Source of the DNA: SKVR01 sp037441525
GTDB lineage: Bacteria > Bacteroidota > Bacteroidia > Bacteroidales > UBA7960
Assembly: GCA_037441525.1 (NCBI GenBank)
Contig: JBBISA010000011.1
Location: 1-64,000 of the forward strand
Direction: 5' to 3'
Length of the DNA stretch: 64,000 nucleotides
The translations under genes and the position numbers were made by a program. This document shows positions 1 to 9,357 of this stretch, one piece after another. The stretch's first letter is position 1, and each line of letters starts with the position of its first letter. The notes under the pieces were generated by a model. That model was not told the DNA's origin and searched no databases. It worked only from the letters and a program-made list of their open reading frames with translations.

Positions 1-16
1 CCCCGTTTGGGGACTG

Positions 17-46
17 CAAAGGTAATCAGTTTTTTTTCCCCGCAAT
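17..46 (-). promoter_or_regulatory. Bacteroidota promoter reading leftward out of the window
   Basis: On the minus strand a perfect -7 box TACCTTTG (positions 24-17) is preceded after 18 nt by TTG (45-43), matching the Bacteroidota sigma-ABfr TTG/TAnnTTTG architecture. The gene it drives must begin left of position 1. A near-copy of the box and its downstream bases lies about 99 bp away, at 102-123. Confidence 0.55.
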
Positions 47-101
47 GACTTTTTTGGAAAATCAAAAAAAACTATTTCTTTGTTTTTTTGAGCGGACTTT
101 T

Positions 102-144
102 CCGTTTGCGGGCTGCAAATGTAAGAAAGTTTTTAGAATTCTAA
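102..144 (-). promoter_or_regulatory. second tandem leftward promoter
   Basis: The minus strand carries TACATTTG (123-116). The bases just downstream (TGCAGCCCGCAAACGG) nearly repeat those downstream of the promoter at 17-24 (TGCAGTCCCCAAACGG). The -33 position holds TAG instead of TTG. Two near-identical start regions about 99 bp apart suggest tandem promoters for one strongly expressed unit left of the window. Confidence 0.45.
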
Positions 145-284
145 ATTAGATTGGAGAAAAAAATTTAAAGAATATACAACAGGTAGATTTAAGGTATCTA
201 AATGATTGTTTTTCTTGGTGTTGAAAAAAAAGACCGTAGGCAAAAATCTTTAAAAAAGCCCAATTAGGTTGGGGTTAAATATAT
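124..284. other. AT-rich intergenic spacer
   Basis: No coding potential or RNA gene is recognised. The stretch separates the leftward tandem promoters from the rightward GT2 gene. A weak -7-like box TACTTTTA (285-292) precedes the GT2 start by about 20 nt; it differs from TAnnTTTG at one position. Confidence 0.4.
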
Positions 285-312
285 TACTTTTACGTCATTA
301 TTGTTTAATCGA

Positions 313-1287
313 ATGACAATGAATACTCCAACATTGGCAATTGTGGTTCCGTGCTATAATGAATCAGCTGTGATTAATCAAACAGACAGTGCACTTGGAA
401 GGGTAATGGAATCGCTTTTAAAAAAAGGGAAAATCGACGAAGAAAGCTTTATTCTTTATGTTGATGATGGGAGCAAGGACAATACCTGGGAAAAAATTGA
501 ACTACTGGTGCGCACAGAGCAAAACAGACAAGGATTAAAACTTTCCCGGAACTTTGGTCATCAATCGGCTTTAATGGCCGGTTTGAATCAAATTAGGAAT
601 TCTGTGGACTGTTGTATTACCATTGATGCTGACCTGCAAGATGACGAATGGGTAATTGAAAAGATGGTAGAAAAATATACCAATGGCTATGAAATAGTAT
701 ATGGTGTGCGAGAAAAACGAGACTCTGACACTTTTATCAAGAAATATACAGCCATTTTCTTTTACAAACTAATGAAAGGTATGGGGGTTGAGCTAATACT
801 CAATCATGCAGACTATAGGCTTGCTGGCCGCAAAGCTCTTGATAATCTTTTTCTATTCAAAGAAGTAAATCTTTTTTTGCGCGGAGTATTTCCATTGTTG
901 GGGTTTCCGGGAACGTCGGTTTTTTATGACAGGAAAAAAAGAATGGCCGGGGAATCAAAATACCCGTTTGGTAAAATGTTGGGACTGGCTCTCGACGGAA
1001 TTACATCCTTCAGTGTTAAACCATTAAAGATGGTGACTTTTTTTGGGTTTATAGTTTTCTTTATAAGTATAATATTGGCGTTTTACGCACTATATTCATA
1101 TTTATATTTAGGTACTGTTCCGGGTTGGACATCCATTACACTACCCATTTATTTTATCTCCGGGATTCAAATACTCTGTATTGGGATATTGGGCGAGTAC
1201 CTTGGAAAAATCTATAAAGAAGTAAAATCGAGACCTTTATTTATTGTTGAAAACCATATACGTAATTCTGATTTGGCCAATAAGTAA
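313..1287 (+). CDS. family 2 glycosyltransferase, GtrB/ArnC/DPM-like, membrane anchored
   Basis: Predicted polyprenyl-phosphate glycosyltransferase that moves a sugar from a nucleotide donor to a lipid carrier on the cytoplasmic face of the inner membrane. Visible are the GT-A start VVPCYNES, the YVDDGSKDNT segment and a DADLQDD metal/nucleotide motif. After the catalytic domain (about residues 10-220) come two transmembrane helices and the family-typical tail GEYLGKIYKEVKSRP. At roughly 324 aa the length is normal. The frame opens at a TTG (301), but ATG codons at 313 and 319 fit better; 313 is used here. It converges on the GT39-like gene, with 21 bp between stops. The pair resembles lipid-carrier glycosylation modules in which a GtrB-type enzyme makes the donor used by a multi-pass transferase. 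The exact sugar and acceptor are unknown. Confidence 0.88.
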   Translation: MTMNTPTLAIVVPCYNESAVINQTDSALGRVMESLLKKGKIDEESFILYVDDGSKDNTWEKIELLVRTEQNRQGLKLSRNFGHQSALMAGLNQIRNSVDCCITIDADLQDDEWVIEKMVEKYTNGYEIVYGVREKRDSDTFIKKYTAIFFYKLMKGMGVELILNHADYRLAGRKALDNLFLFKEVNLFLRGVFPLLGFPGTSVFYDRKKRMAGESKYPFGKMLGLALDGITSFSVKPLKMVTFFGFIVFFISIILAFYALYSYLYLGTVPGWTSITLPIYFISGIQILCIGILGEYLGKIYKEVKSRPLFIVENHIRNSDLANK

Positions 1288-1308
1288 AGAGATAGTTTTT
1301 ATAAAGGA

Positions 1309-3042
1309 CTAATTTACGGTAAAACTTATCAATCTGCTATTGCGGGTTGATGGGAACCATCCTGTTTTGAGAATAAATTGTATCTGGTAATCTCCTTTTT
1401 CCAGGGTATTAAGAATTACATCTACATAATTAGCCTGATTAAAATATACAGCATTAAATACAGAATCATTCTTTTCAATCTCCTTACCCTGCTGATATAG
1501 GATGTATCCTACCATGGTAGGCATTATTTCATTTTCAAGGAAAGTTATGGGGTAAGGATAATGGTTCTCCATTGAAAGCCTGAATGTGTGTTGATTATTT
1601 GTAGTGATCAATTCAGGCTTCAACAGTACTTTTTTGTATGATCTGAAATTTTCAACCTTTGTGTAATACCTTACACCTCTTATTGTAATAATTGAATCCA
1701 TATTGGTATTCCATTTTCGACTTGATACAATCATAACGTTCTGGCCTTGCAAATTGGCTTCCATACTCATAAAATCGAATTCGCTCATTTGAGTGGGGTT
1801 AAGAGTAAAAGTAGGATGTCCGCCCGAATAAAAAGCAAACTGCGAGGTGGGTTGATACCTTTCAGTGAACACTACAGGATAATCGCCAACTACTGATAGT
1901 AGTTCTTTGCTGAATGTTTTATACCCCCCCAATTCGTGATATATTCTTGATTCCTTGATTAACCCGGGAAATAGAAGTAATCCCCTGAATACTATTGCCA
2001 GGAGCAGAGAAAAAGGGAGGAGCCTGAACAGCCATTTACGAATTTGTGGTTGTTCGACCATTGCCTTGTGCGACAATACAATTAATGGGGCAAAGCCTAT
2101 AATTGTCCAGTTGGCTTCGATATGATGGTAAATAGCGATTAACTGAAAAAAAATATACATAGCAACCAGGTTGAAAAGCATTGTTTTTTCAAACCTTTGG
2201 TGGATGTTTAGCTTTGTAATTGCCCAAAACATAACAAAGCCTGCCAATGGACCTGTGACAAGAAGCTGCCCCGGAATAAAATCGATCAAATTTACCAGGT
2301 TAAATATTCCCTTCCCTGGCCTTTCGAAGATGTGAAATCTAAAAGTTGGAAAATTGTTGCTAAACTGCCACCAAAGATGGGGAGTAAAAAGTAGAATTGA
2401 TAGAAAAATCCAAATCCATGTGCGCGATTTACTAATCAGAAACCTGAAATTAAAAAGGAAACTGAATGCAATTAAAATGATTCCATGATACTTGGCATAC
2501 AATAGCAGTGCGGTGTTGAGGGCCAGTAAAGCAGTTATCCAGAAATTATTATCATTTAAAAACCGGCGGAAAAGCAGGTAAAACGTAACCGAAAGAAAAA
2601 AGAGAGCAATATCGGGAGCAGCAAGAATGCCTACGACCTGAAAAGAAACGATTGATATAAGGATTGCATAAAAAAGCAACAAGTCCTTTTTGAGCAATAA
2701 TTTTTCGAGGAGGAATATTCCCCCGGTTGTACCCAGAACAAAAAACAATCGGACGCCCAACTCTGAAGGAAACAGAGAATACCCTGCCCTAATCATCAGG
2801 CTAATAAATGGCGGATGATGATAATGCCCCCAGTCTAATTCGGTAGAGCAAACCCAGTAATAGGCTTCATCAAAAATTAACCTGGTAAAACCAGCCTGCA
2901 ACAGGTTAATTATTATCCAACCCAAATAAAAGAATATCCGAACCCGAAACAGTTGTTGATCACTTAATTTCAGGGCGCCCAACCGATCAAAGAATGTAAA
3001 CATATCTATTTTTTTCAATAAAACTGATTCTTGTGCTAACAC
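1309..3042 (-). CDS. GT39/ArnT-like multi-pass glycosyltransferase
   Basis: Predicted integral-membrane GT-C glycosyltransferase of the PMT/ArnT type, which uses polyprenyl-phosphate sugars on the periplasmic side. The first loop carries FDEAYYW followed by DWGHYHHPP, the acidic and HPP signature of ArnT/PMT-like proteins (known for the family). About ten hydrophobic helices fill residues 35-370. The last 200 residues form a soluble, beta-rich periplasmic domain. Length 577 aa is normal. The first ATG at 3042 is used; ATG at 3003 is a plausible alternative that removes 13 residues before the first helix. A TACCTTTG box lies about 50 nt upstream. It may use the product of the convergent GT2 gene, but the substrate (lipid A, glycan or protein) cannot be told from sequence. 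Confidence 0.8.
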   Translation of the reverse strand: MLAQESVLLKKIDMFTFFDRLGALKLSDQQLFRVRIFFYLGWIIINLLQAGFTRLIFDEAYYWVCSTELDWGHYHHPPFISLMIRAGYSLFPSELGVRLFFVLGTTGGIFLLEKLLLKKDLLLFYAILISIVSFQVVGILAAPDIALFFLSVTFYLLFRRFLNDNNFWITALLALNTALLLYAKYHGIILIAFSFLFNFRFLISKSRTWIWIFLSILLFTPHLWWQFSNNFPTFRFHIFERPGKGIFNLVNLIDFIPGQLLVTGPLAGFVMFWAITKLNIHQRFEKTMLFNLVAMYIFFQLIAIYHHIEANWTIIGFAPLIVLSHKAMVEQPQIRKWLFRLLPFSLLLAIVFRGLLLFPGLIKESRIYHELGGYKTFSKELLSVVGDYPVVFTERYQPTSQFAFYSGGHPTFTLNPTQMSEFDFMSMEANLQGQNVMIVSSRKWNTNMDSIITIRGVRYYTKVENFRSYKKVLLKPELITTNNQHTFRLSMENHYPYPITFLENEIMPTMVGYILYQQGKEIEKNDSVFNAVYFNQANYVDVILNTLEKGDYQIQFILKTGWFPSTRNSRLISFTVN

Positions 3043-3090
3043 GAGAAATTATATCTGGGAAATTGAACCCCAAAGAACTAGTACCGGGTG

Positions 3091-3098
3091 CAAAGGTA
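3091..3098 (-). promoter_or_regulatory. -7 promoter box for the GT39-like gene
   Basis: The minus strand reads TACCTTTG, a perfect TAnnTTTG. This puts transcription start near 3084, about 40 nt before the ATG at 3042. No clear TTG is seen at -33. Confidence 0.45.
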
Positions 3099-3254
3099 AA
3101 AAAGTCTTACATTATGACTGTCGGATTTATTATCTATTGTTAAACAGATACATTTTTCAATATCCCATCATAATAATTCTCATAGAATAAATGAATTACA
3201 ATGAAATGAAACCATCGGGATTTTATTTAACAGATGTTCTTTGTTTTTTTGTTT

Positions 3255-3262
3255 TAATTTTG
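3255..3262 (+). promoter_or_regulatory. -7 promoter box for the cydABDC operon
   Basis: TAATTTTG matches TAnnTTTG exactly and gives a leader of about 70 nt to cydA. The -33 region is T-rich without a good TTG. The start codon at 3339 is preceded by an A-rich stretch rather than a Shine-Dalgarno sequence, usual in this phylum. Confidence 0.5.
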
Positions 3263-3338
3263 AATGGATGTGTTTTCACGCATATTGTCCAGCAAGCGAA
3301 AACTAAATTTTTAACAAGACAAAAATAAAAATCAAATT

Positions 3339-4697
3339 ATGGAAGTACTCGAGATTGCCCGATGGCAGTTTGGCATCACAACAATATATCACTTTTTTTT
3401 TAGTCCGCTCACCATGGGGTTGGCGGTTTTAACTGCCATTCTGCATACTTTTTATTATCGAACCAAAATAAACGACTATAAGCTTCTCACGAAGTTTTTT
3501 GGCAAGCTATTTATAATCATATTTGCTCTGGGTGTTGTTACAGGTATTGTTCTTGAGTTTCAGTTCGGAATGGCCTGGTCGCAGTATTCGCGTTTTGTAG
3601 GGGATATTTTTGGTATCCCACTGGCCATCGAAGCCCTGATGGCATTTTTTCTGGAATCGACATTTATTGCAGTGTGGCTTTTTGGATGGGAAAGATTGCC
3701 CAAAGGAATACATCTGCTCAGTATTTGGTTGGTAGCTATTGGATCGAACCTATCGGCCTTGTGGATCATAATTGCCAATGCATGGATGCAGGTTCCGGTG
3801 GGATATGTATTGAATGAGGGCCGGGCTGAACTCAGCGATTTTGTTGCCGTAATGCTCAATGAGCAAATGTTGGTTATGGCTCAACACACCATTATAGCAG
3901 CCTTTGTTTCAGGAGGGCTGTTTATGCTTGGTATAAGTGCCTGGCATATTTTGCGAAATAATCAGGTTGAAATTTTTGGTAAATCGGCACGGATAGCCCT
4001 GGTTTTCACCGCAGTTTCGGCTTTGTTGGTTGCTACCACCGGTCACAAACATGCACAGCACACCGTAAAACATCAACCCATGAAAATGGCAGCCATGGAA
4101 GGATTATGGGATTCGGAACAACCTGCGAGTTTTTCGTTGTTTGCTATTATTGATCAAAAAAATCAAACTACAAAGCGTGAATGGAAACTTCCTTATATGC
4201 TTTCGGTATTGGCCTACAACAATTTAACTACCAAAGTCAAAGGCATGAAAGATTTACAGAAAGAATATGTAGAGGCCTATGGAGAAGGCAATTACCTGCC
4301 ACCTGTAACAATTGTTTACTGGAGTTTCAGGCTAATGGTAGGTTTGGGAATGATTTTTATTCTTTTTTCGATGTTTGGTCTAATTCAATGGTGGCGCAAC
4401 CGGCTTGACAGCAGCAAATTATACCTAAAATTGGCCACAGTAGTAATGTTTCTGCCACTATTGGCAAATTCTCTGGGTTGGATGGTGGCCGAAATGGGCC
4501 GGCAACCCTGGGTGGTTTACGGGCTAATGCTAACAAAGGATGGTATCTCTCCTAATGTAACCGCTGGGTCGATGCTGTTTACCACCATAGTTTTCACCCT
4601 TTTATATGGCTTGCTGGCGGCAGTAGCGGTATACCTGGTTCATCGGTTTGCCAAGCCCGGGGTGAATGATGGCAGCGATGTTACCCATGCGTACTAA
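3339..4697 (+). CDS. cydA: cytochrome bd ubiquinol oxidase subunit I
   Basis: Heme-bearing subunit of the bd-type terminal oxidase, which oxidises quinol and reduces oxygen to water in the inner membrane. His18 sits in RWQFGITTIYHF and corresponds to the N-terminal heme b595 ligand. The segment EALMAFFLEST carries the two conserved glutamates of the proton/heme channel. QHTIIAAF holds the likely heme b558 histidine, and the GRQPWVVYG signature is intact. The quinol loop has HQPMKMAAMEG but lacks the long insertion; 452 aa against about 520 in E. coli indicates a short-Q-loop enzyme. It is first in an operon with cydB 31 bp downstream and cydDC beyond. bd oxidases usually serve microaerobic respiration and oxygen scavenging. 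Confidence 0.96.
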   Translation: MEVLEIARWQFGITTIYHFFFSPLTMGLAVLTAILHTFYYRTKINDYKLLTKFFGKLFIIIFALGVVTGIVLEFQFGMAWSQYSRFVGDIFGIPLAIEALMAFFLESTFIAVWLFGWERLPKGIHLLSIWLVAIGSNLSALWIIIANAWMQVPVGYVLNEGRAELSDFVAVMLNEQMLVMAQHTIIAAFVSGGLFMLGISAWHILRNNQVEIFGKSARIALVFTAVSALLVATTGHKHAQHTVKHQPMKMAAMEGLWDSEQPASFSLFAIIDQKNQTTKREWKLPYMLSVLAYNNLTTKVKGMKDLQKEYVEAYGEGNYLPPVTIVYWSFRLMVGLGMIFILFSMFGLIQWWRNRLDSSKLYLKLATVVMFLPLLANSLGWMVAEMGRQPWVVYGLMLTKDGISPNVTAGSMLFTTIVFTLLYGLLAAVAVYLVHRFAKPGVNDGSDVTHAY

Positions 4698-4728
4698 AAA
4701 AAATGCAAACAATTAAACTTATTAGAAA

Positions 4729-5742
4729 ATGGATTATCAGGTTATTTGGTTTGTTTTAATATCGATTCTTTTCATAGGCTACTTTATTTTGGAAGGATTT
4801 GATTTTGGAGTAGGTATTCTCATGCCTTTTATCAGCAGGGACGATATAGATCGCAGAGTAGTTATCAATACTATAGGGCCGTTTTGGGATGCCAACGAAG
4901 TATGGTTAATAACAGCCGGTGGCGCCATGTTTGCTGCTTTTCCGCATTGGTATGCTACATTATTCAGTGGTTTTTACATCCCCTTATTTCTTATGGTAGT
5001 TGCCTTGATACTGAGAGCTGCGGGCTTTGAATTCAGAAGCAAAATGAAACAGGTTTGGTGGCGCAAATCTTTCGACCAGTTTATATTTTGGGGAAGCCTG
5101 GTACCGGCATTGCTATGGGGTGTAGCCTTTACTAATATCGTTCAGGGGTTACCTATTGGGGCTGACATGAACTTTACCGGCAACCTATTACATATTTTAA
5201 ACCCCTATGCTCTTATGGGTGGGTTGGTGGTTGTACTTATGTTTGCTCTACATGGAGCATTATTTCTGAGCCTGCGAACCACCGGTGATTTGAAGGAAAG
5301 AGCAGAAAAAATTGCCCGGCTTCTTTGGATTCCTGTGGCTATAATTACTTCATTATTTGCAATTCTGGGTTATTGGAATACAGTGTTGTTTCAGGGACTC
5401 GGCCTTGTGCCCGGAAGTTTTCCAACCCTTGCCATTGTAAGTTTTATTGCCTGTTATGTATTTATGAGATTAAAAATGCAGGGGTATGCTTTCGGACTCA
5501 TGGCTTTTACGATAATGATGGGTACAGCGGTAATTTTTTACGGATTATTCCCCAATGTGATGCCATCATCGGTTGATCCAAGTTACAGTCTTACTGTTTA
5601 TAATGCATCATCCAGCCCACTTACCTTAAAAATAATGACATTTGTTGCCATCTTCTTTGTTCCCATAGTTTTGGCTTATCAAGGATGGAGTTATTATGTT
5701 TTCAGCAAAAGAATTACACGCGATGCCATCCCCAGGGATTAA
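4729..5742 (+). CDS. cydB: cytochrome bd ubiquinol oxidase subunit II
   Basis: Second core subunit of the bd oxidase, needed for stability and heme insertion. The N-terminal helix carries EGFDFGVGIL, the hallmark of CydB, followed by RRVVINTIGPFWDANEVWLI, another highly conserved stretch. About eight to nine hydrophobic helices are visible across 337 aa. The length is slightly shorter than the E. coli protein, in line with Bacteroidota homologues. It sits between cydA and the CydDC exporter genes in the same orientation. Confidence 0.95.
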   Translation: MDYQVIWFVLISILFIGYFILEGFDFGVGILMPFISRDDIDRRVVINTIGPFWDANEVWLITAGGAMFAAFPHWYATLFSGFYIPLFLMVVALILRAAGFEFRSKMKQVWWRKSFDQFIFWGSLVPALLWGVAFTNIVQGLPIGADMNFTGNLLHILNPYALMGGLVVVLMFALHGALFLSLRTTGDLKERAEKIARLLWIPVAIITSLFAILGYWNTVLFQGLGLVPGSFPTLAIVSFIACYVFMRLKMQGYAFGLMAFTIMMGTAVIFYGLFPNVMPSSVDPSYSLTVYNASSSPLTLKIMTFVAIFFVPIVLAYQGWSYYVFSKRITRDAIPRD

Positions 5743-5807
5743 ACCTACCCGCAAGTTAACACTTTGTTAATGTGAAAATAAGCGGTAATACTAATTCTGA
5801 ATCGGCA

Positions 5808-7544
5808 ATGAAAATTCATCGGAAGCTTTTTGGGCTTGCGTTGAAAATTCATGGCTATTTGCCAGTAGTTGCTATTATTAGCTTCCTGAATACCTGTATC
5901 GTCATCGGGCAGATGTACTTTGCCAGTTCTATTATTGCAATTGTTTTCTCAAAAGGTGAAATGCCTTCAACAGATCAAATCTTTTGGCTTGCAGGATTTA
6001 TTGCTGGCAGAAGTGTTATCCTTTGGATTCGCGAACGTTATACCCAAATCAGGGCAATACAGATTAAATCGAGAATAAAGAAAGACCTTTTTAACCATAT
6101 CCTTAACCTGGGGCCGTCGTTCGCAAAATCATCAAATACCGGAGAAACCATTGCCACCCTTACAGATGGAATTGAAAAGTTTGATGATTATTTTACAAAG
6201 TATGTTCCATCGGTTGTACAGGTTATTATTTTACCCATGGTAATCATTCTTTTTACTCTGTTTGTTGATTGGCCAAGTGCTCTAATTATGCTTATTACTG
6301 CACCGTTGATCATATTTTTTATGGCTTTGATAGGTACCTTTGCCAAAAAACTTACCCGGCGTCAATGGAAAGAAATGCGACGTCTCTCATCCCATTTTCT
6401 GGATGCATTGCAAGGGTTAAAAACGCTTAAGCTATTAGGGGCCGGCAGCCGCGAAACCAAGAATGTAAATGATAGCAGCAACGGTTTCATAATAGTTACC
6501 ATGGGTGTTCTCAGGGTTGCATTTCTTTCGGGTTTAGTATTAGAACTGGCGGCAAGTATAAGTATAGCCCTGGTGGCTGTTCAGATAGGGATACGCCTTG
6601 TTGAAGGATTTATGATTTTTCAAACCGGTTTGTTTATTCTGATGCTTGCTCCGGAATTTTATCTGCCCTTTCGGGCATTGGGTCAGCACCACCATACTGG
6701 GATGGAAGCTGCTGCTGTTGCCCATGGATTGTTTTCGATCACCAGTATAAATGTTAATCCAAAGCAATCTCCGGATTATGCATTATCCATTCCATCAAAC
6801 CCATGTATTAAGTTTCAGGATGTTCATTTCACTTATCATGATGGTAAATATGCGGTTCTGAAAGGCATAAATTGTGAACTCAGGCCAGAAACCCTAACTG
6901 CGCTTGTTGGGCCAACCGGCGCGGGCAAATCGACCTTTGCAGCATTAATATTAAGATATTTAAGACCTGCGTCAGGGATGGTACTGGCTGATGAAATTCC
7001 CATAGAACAGTTTGATAATGGCCAATGGCTTGAGAAAGTTGCATTTGTTCCGCAGCACCCCTGGTTCTTCAATGCATCGGTTATTGAAAACCTTTTAATG
7101 GCCAATCCATTAGCCACCCGGGAAAAAGTAATTGAGGCAGCCAGCCAAGCTGAAGCGCACCATTTCATTGAACAATTACCCCAAGGGTATAATACTCTTT
7201 TGCATGAAAATGCAGCAAGATTGAGCGGGGGCGAAAAACAACGGCTTGCCATTGCCCGGGCCTTCCTTAAAAATGCCCCGGTGCTGATTCTCGACGAGCC
7301 TACATCAAATCTTGATCCTGAAAGCGAGCAACTTATTGCTGATGCCACCAACCGAATTGTTAAAAACAGAACTACCCTTATTATAGCCCATAGACTCAAC
7401 ACTGTAAAAAAGGCTGATCAAATCCTTGTATTTAGTGATGGCACCATAGTAGAAAGTGGCCACCACAATCATCTTTTAGCCAAAAATGGAATATATACAG
7501 GATTTCTCGATGCTATCAATCAAAACAATATCCCTCCTTTATGA
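5808..7544 (+). CDS. cydD: CydD-like ABC exporter subunit (permease-ATPase)
   Basis: Half of the heterodimeric CydDC ABC exporter that is needed to assemble bd oxidase; it has been linked to thiol export and to heme handling. An N-terminal six-helix membrane domain (about residues 15-310) precedes an ATPase domain with Walker A GPTGAGKST, signature LSGGEKQRLAIARA, Walker B VLILDEPTSNLD and the H-loop histidine in IIAHRL. The frame opens at GTG 5772, but ATG 5808 begins a more credible N-terminus and is used here. The stop overlaps the cydC start by 4 bp (ATGA), implying translational coupling. Its position after cydAB supports CydD over a generic exporter. Confidence 0.9.
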   Translation: MKIHRKLFGLALKIHGYLPVVAIISFLNTCIVIGQMYFASSIIAIVFSKGEMPSTDQIFWLAGFIAGRSVILWIRERYTQIRAIQIKSRIKKDLFNHILNLGPSFAKSSNTGETIATLTDGIEKFDDYFTKYVPSVVQVIILPMVIILFTLFVDWPSALIMLITAPLIIFFMALIGTFAKKLTRRQWKEMRRLSSHFLDALQGLKTLKLLGAGSRETKNVNDSSNGFIIVTMGVLRVAFLSGLVLELAASISIALVAVQIGIRLVEGFMIFQTGLFILMLAPEFYLPFRALGQHHHTGMEAAAVAHGLFSITSINVNPKQSPDYALSIPSNPCIKFQDVHFTYHDGKYAVLKGINCELRPETLTALVGPTGAGKSTFAALILRYLRPASGMVLADEIPIEQFDNGQWLEKVAFVPQHPWFFNASVIENLLMANPLATREKVIEAASQAEAHHFIEQLPQGYNTLLHENAARLSGGEKQRLAIARAFLKNAPVLILDEPTSNLDPESEQLIADATNRIVKNRTTLIIAHRLNTVKKADQILVFSDGTIVESGHHNHLLAKNGIYTGFLDAINQNNIPPL

Positions 7545-9262
7545 TTGGACGGCTCATAAAATATATTGATGGCCACCGGTGGCAATTTACATTGGCTTTA
7601 TTGCTCGCCATTGGTACTATATTAGCTGGTATTGGATTGATGACTTCTTCAGGTTACCTTATTTCACGGGCGGCTCAAAGGCCACACATAGTTGATCTAT
7701 TTATGATTACAGCTGCCGTTAGGTTCTTTGGCATTTCCAGGGCAGTGGTAAGATATTTTGAACGGCTTGTTTCCCACGATCTCACTTTCAATATTCTGCA
7801 CCAGATGCGAATAAGTCTTTACCGCAAGCTTAACGTCCTGCCCCACAAATGGCTCATGGGGCAAAAAACCGGAAACATATTATCCGGCATAATAACAGAT
7901 ATAGACACTCTGCAAAATGTTTACCTACGCATTATATCGCCTATAATTGTGGCAATTATAATTTCGATAATCACCCTTTCCGGAGTAGCTTTATTTAATT
8001 TTTCGCTGACATTGGCCATTCTCTTTTGTTTTTTGATAAGTGGATTGGCTGTTCCATTGCTTGTTTCCCGCTTAACAAAAGGCCGCGGAAAAAAAGATGT
8101 TACCACCAGGACAAAACTTAAAACCTTCCTTGTTGACCAACTTCAGGGGCTAAACGACCTGACCTGGCTTGGCCAAAAACAAAATTCACGCGAAAGGTTT
8201 AACGAAATGCAATATGAACTCGACAATTTACAAACCAGGAATGCATCAACTGCCGGCCTTGCTGAAGGGATAAATAGCTTTGTTACGGGCTTTTCGATGC
8301 TCATTGTGTTTATAATGACTGCACCATTGGTGGCTGATGGCAAAATTGAAGGAGTTTGGCTCGCAGCACTTACCCTGGGTGTATTAAGCAGTTTTGAAGC
8401 ATTACAGGGATTGGCAAACGCGTTTATTCAATATGAATCGGCTCAGGAAGCATCAAGACGATTATTTGCAATAACCAGAAAGACCTCGAATAAATTGAAT
8501 CACCAGGCCGAATTAGATGATTACTTTCCGGAAAAAGAACTGGAGATTGATTTCAGAAACGTCTCCTTTTCATACGATCACGAACACATTACCCTTGAAA
8601 ATATTTCTTTCTGCATACCCCAGGGAAGCAAAACAGCAATCGTAGGCCCCACCGGAAGTGGAAAAAGTACTTTGATTAACCTGATAACAGGTTTGTGGGA
8701 ACCAGGAAATGGAACAATCACTATCAACAATCACGACATTACTACTCTGAACAAGTCTTCTTACCGGGCATTTTTTGGCGTAATATCTCAGGATGCTTAT
8801 GTCTTTAACCGGTCTTTGCGCGAAAACATTAAACTTGCCAAACCCGATGCCAAGGATATTGAAATTGCTGATGCTCTTGAAAAGGCCGGACTGAGTTCAT
8901 TTGCTCAGAATCTGGATGCTGAACCTGGGAATCTGGGCATTCGATTATCAGGTGGAGAAAAACAATTATTGGCCCTTGCAAGGGTTCTTCTTATTAATCC
9001 TCGTATTTGGATATTTGATGAGCCTACCGCACATACAGATGTTATTACTGAGCGGAAAACCTTAGAAACCCTAAGAAAACTGGTACAGGACAATACCATG
9101 CTGCTGATAACGCATCGGCTGGTGGACATGGAAAAAATGGACCAGATAATAGTAATGCATGAAGGAAAGATTGCCGAAAGGGGTAAGCATCATGAACTTC
9201 TTGACAGGCAGGGTATTTATACCCGAATGTACCAGCAACAGTCAGGGATCATCTCTAAATAG
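7541..9262 (+). CDS. cydC: CydC-like ABC exporter subunit (permease-ATPase)
   Basis: Partner half-transporter of CydD, 573 aa. The membrane domain includes the conserved N-terminal SSGYLISRAA segment typical of CydC. The ATPase domain shows Walker A GPTGSGKST, signature LSGGEKQLLALARV, Walker B IWIFDEPTAHTD and a switch histidine in LITHRL. The start overlaps the cydD stop. The operon ends here: the next gene lies on the opposite strand, with only 95 bp between and no strong terminator hairpin seen. The order cydA-cydB-cydD-cydC gives the whole oxidase and its maturation exporter in one transcript. Confidence 0.9.
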   Translation: MIGRLIKYIDGHRWQFTLALLLAIGTILAGIGLMTSSGYLISRAAQRPHIVDLFMITAAVRFFGISRAVVRYFERLVSHDLTFNILHQMRISLYRKLNVLPHKWLMGQKTGNILSGIITDIDTLQNVYLRIISPIIVAIIISIITLSGVALFNFSLTLAILFCFLISGLAVPLLVSRLTKGRGKKDVTTRTKLKTFLVDQLQGLNDLTWLGQKQNSRERFNEMQYELDNLQTRNASTAGLAEGINSFVTGFSMLIVFIMTAPLVADGKIEGVWLAALTLGVLSSFEALQGLANAFIQYESAQEASRRLFAITRKTSNKLNHQAELDDYFPEKELEIDFRNVSFSYDHEHITLENISFCIPQGSKTAIVGPTGSGKSTLINLITGLWEPGNGTITINNHDITTLNKSSYRAFFGVISQDAYVFNRSLRENIKLAKPDAKDIEIADALEKAGLSSFAQNLDAEPGNLGIRLSGGEKQLLALARVLLINPRIWIFDEPTAHTDVITERKTLETLRKLVQDNTMLLITHRLVDMEKMDQIIVMHEGKIAERGKHHELLDRQGIYTRMYQQQSGIISK

Positions 9263-9357
9263 CTTGCATTTGGTCTCTTAAACAGAATGGGCCGTGGATA
9301 ATTTAGAAAACTACAAATGTGGCGATGGTTGCAAAGGATAATTACAATTTCGTTTAT

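Noticed and set aside
6836..7402. 188-aa minus-strand ORF
   Set aside because: Antisense shadow of the CydD ATPase domain.
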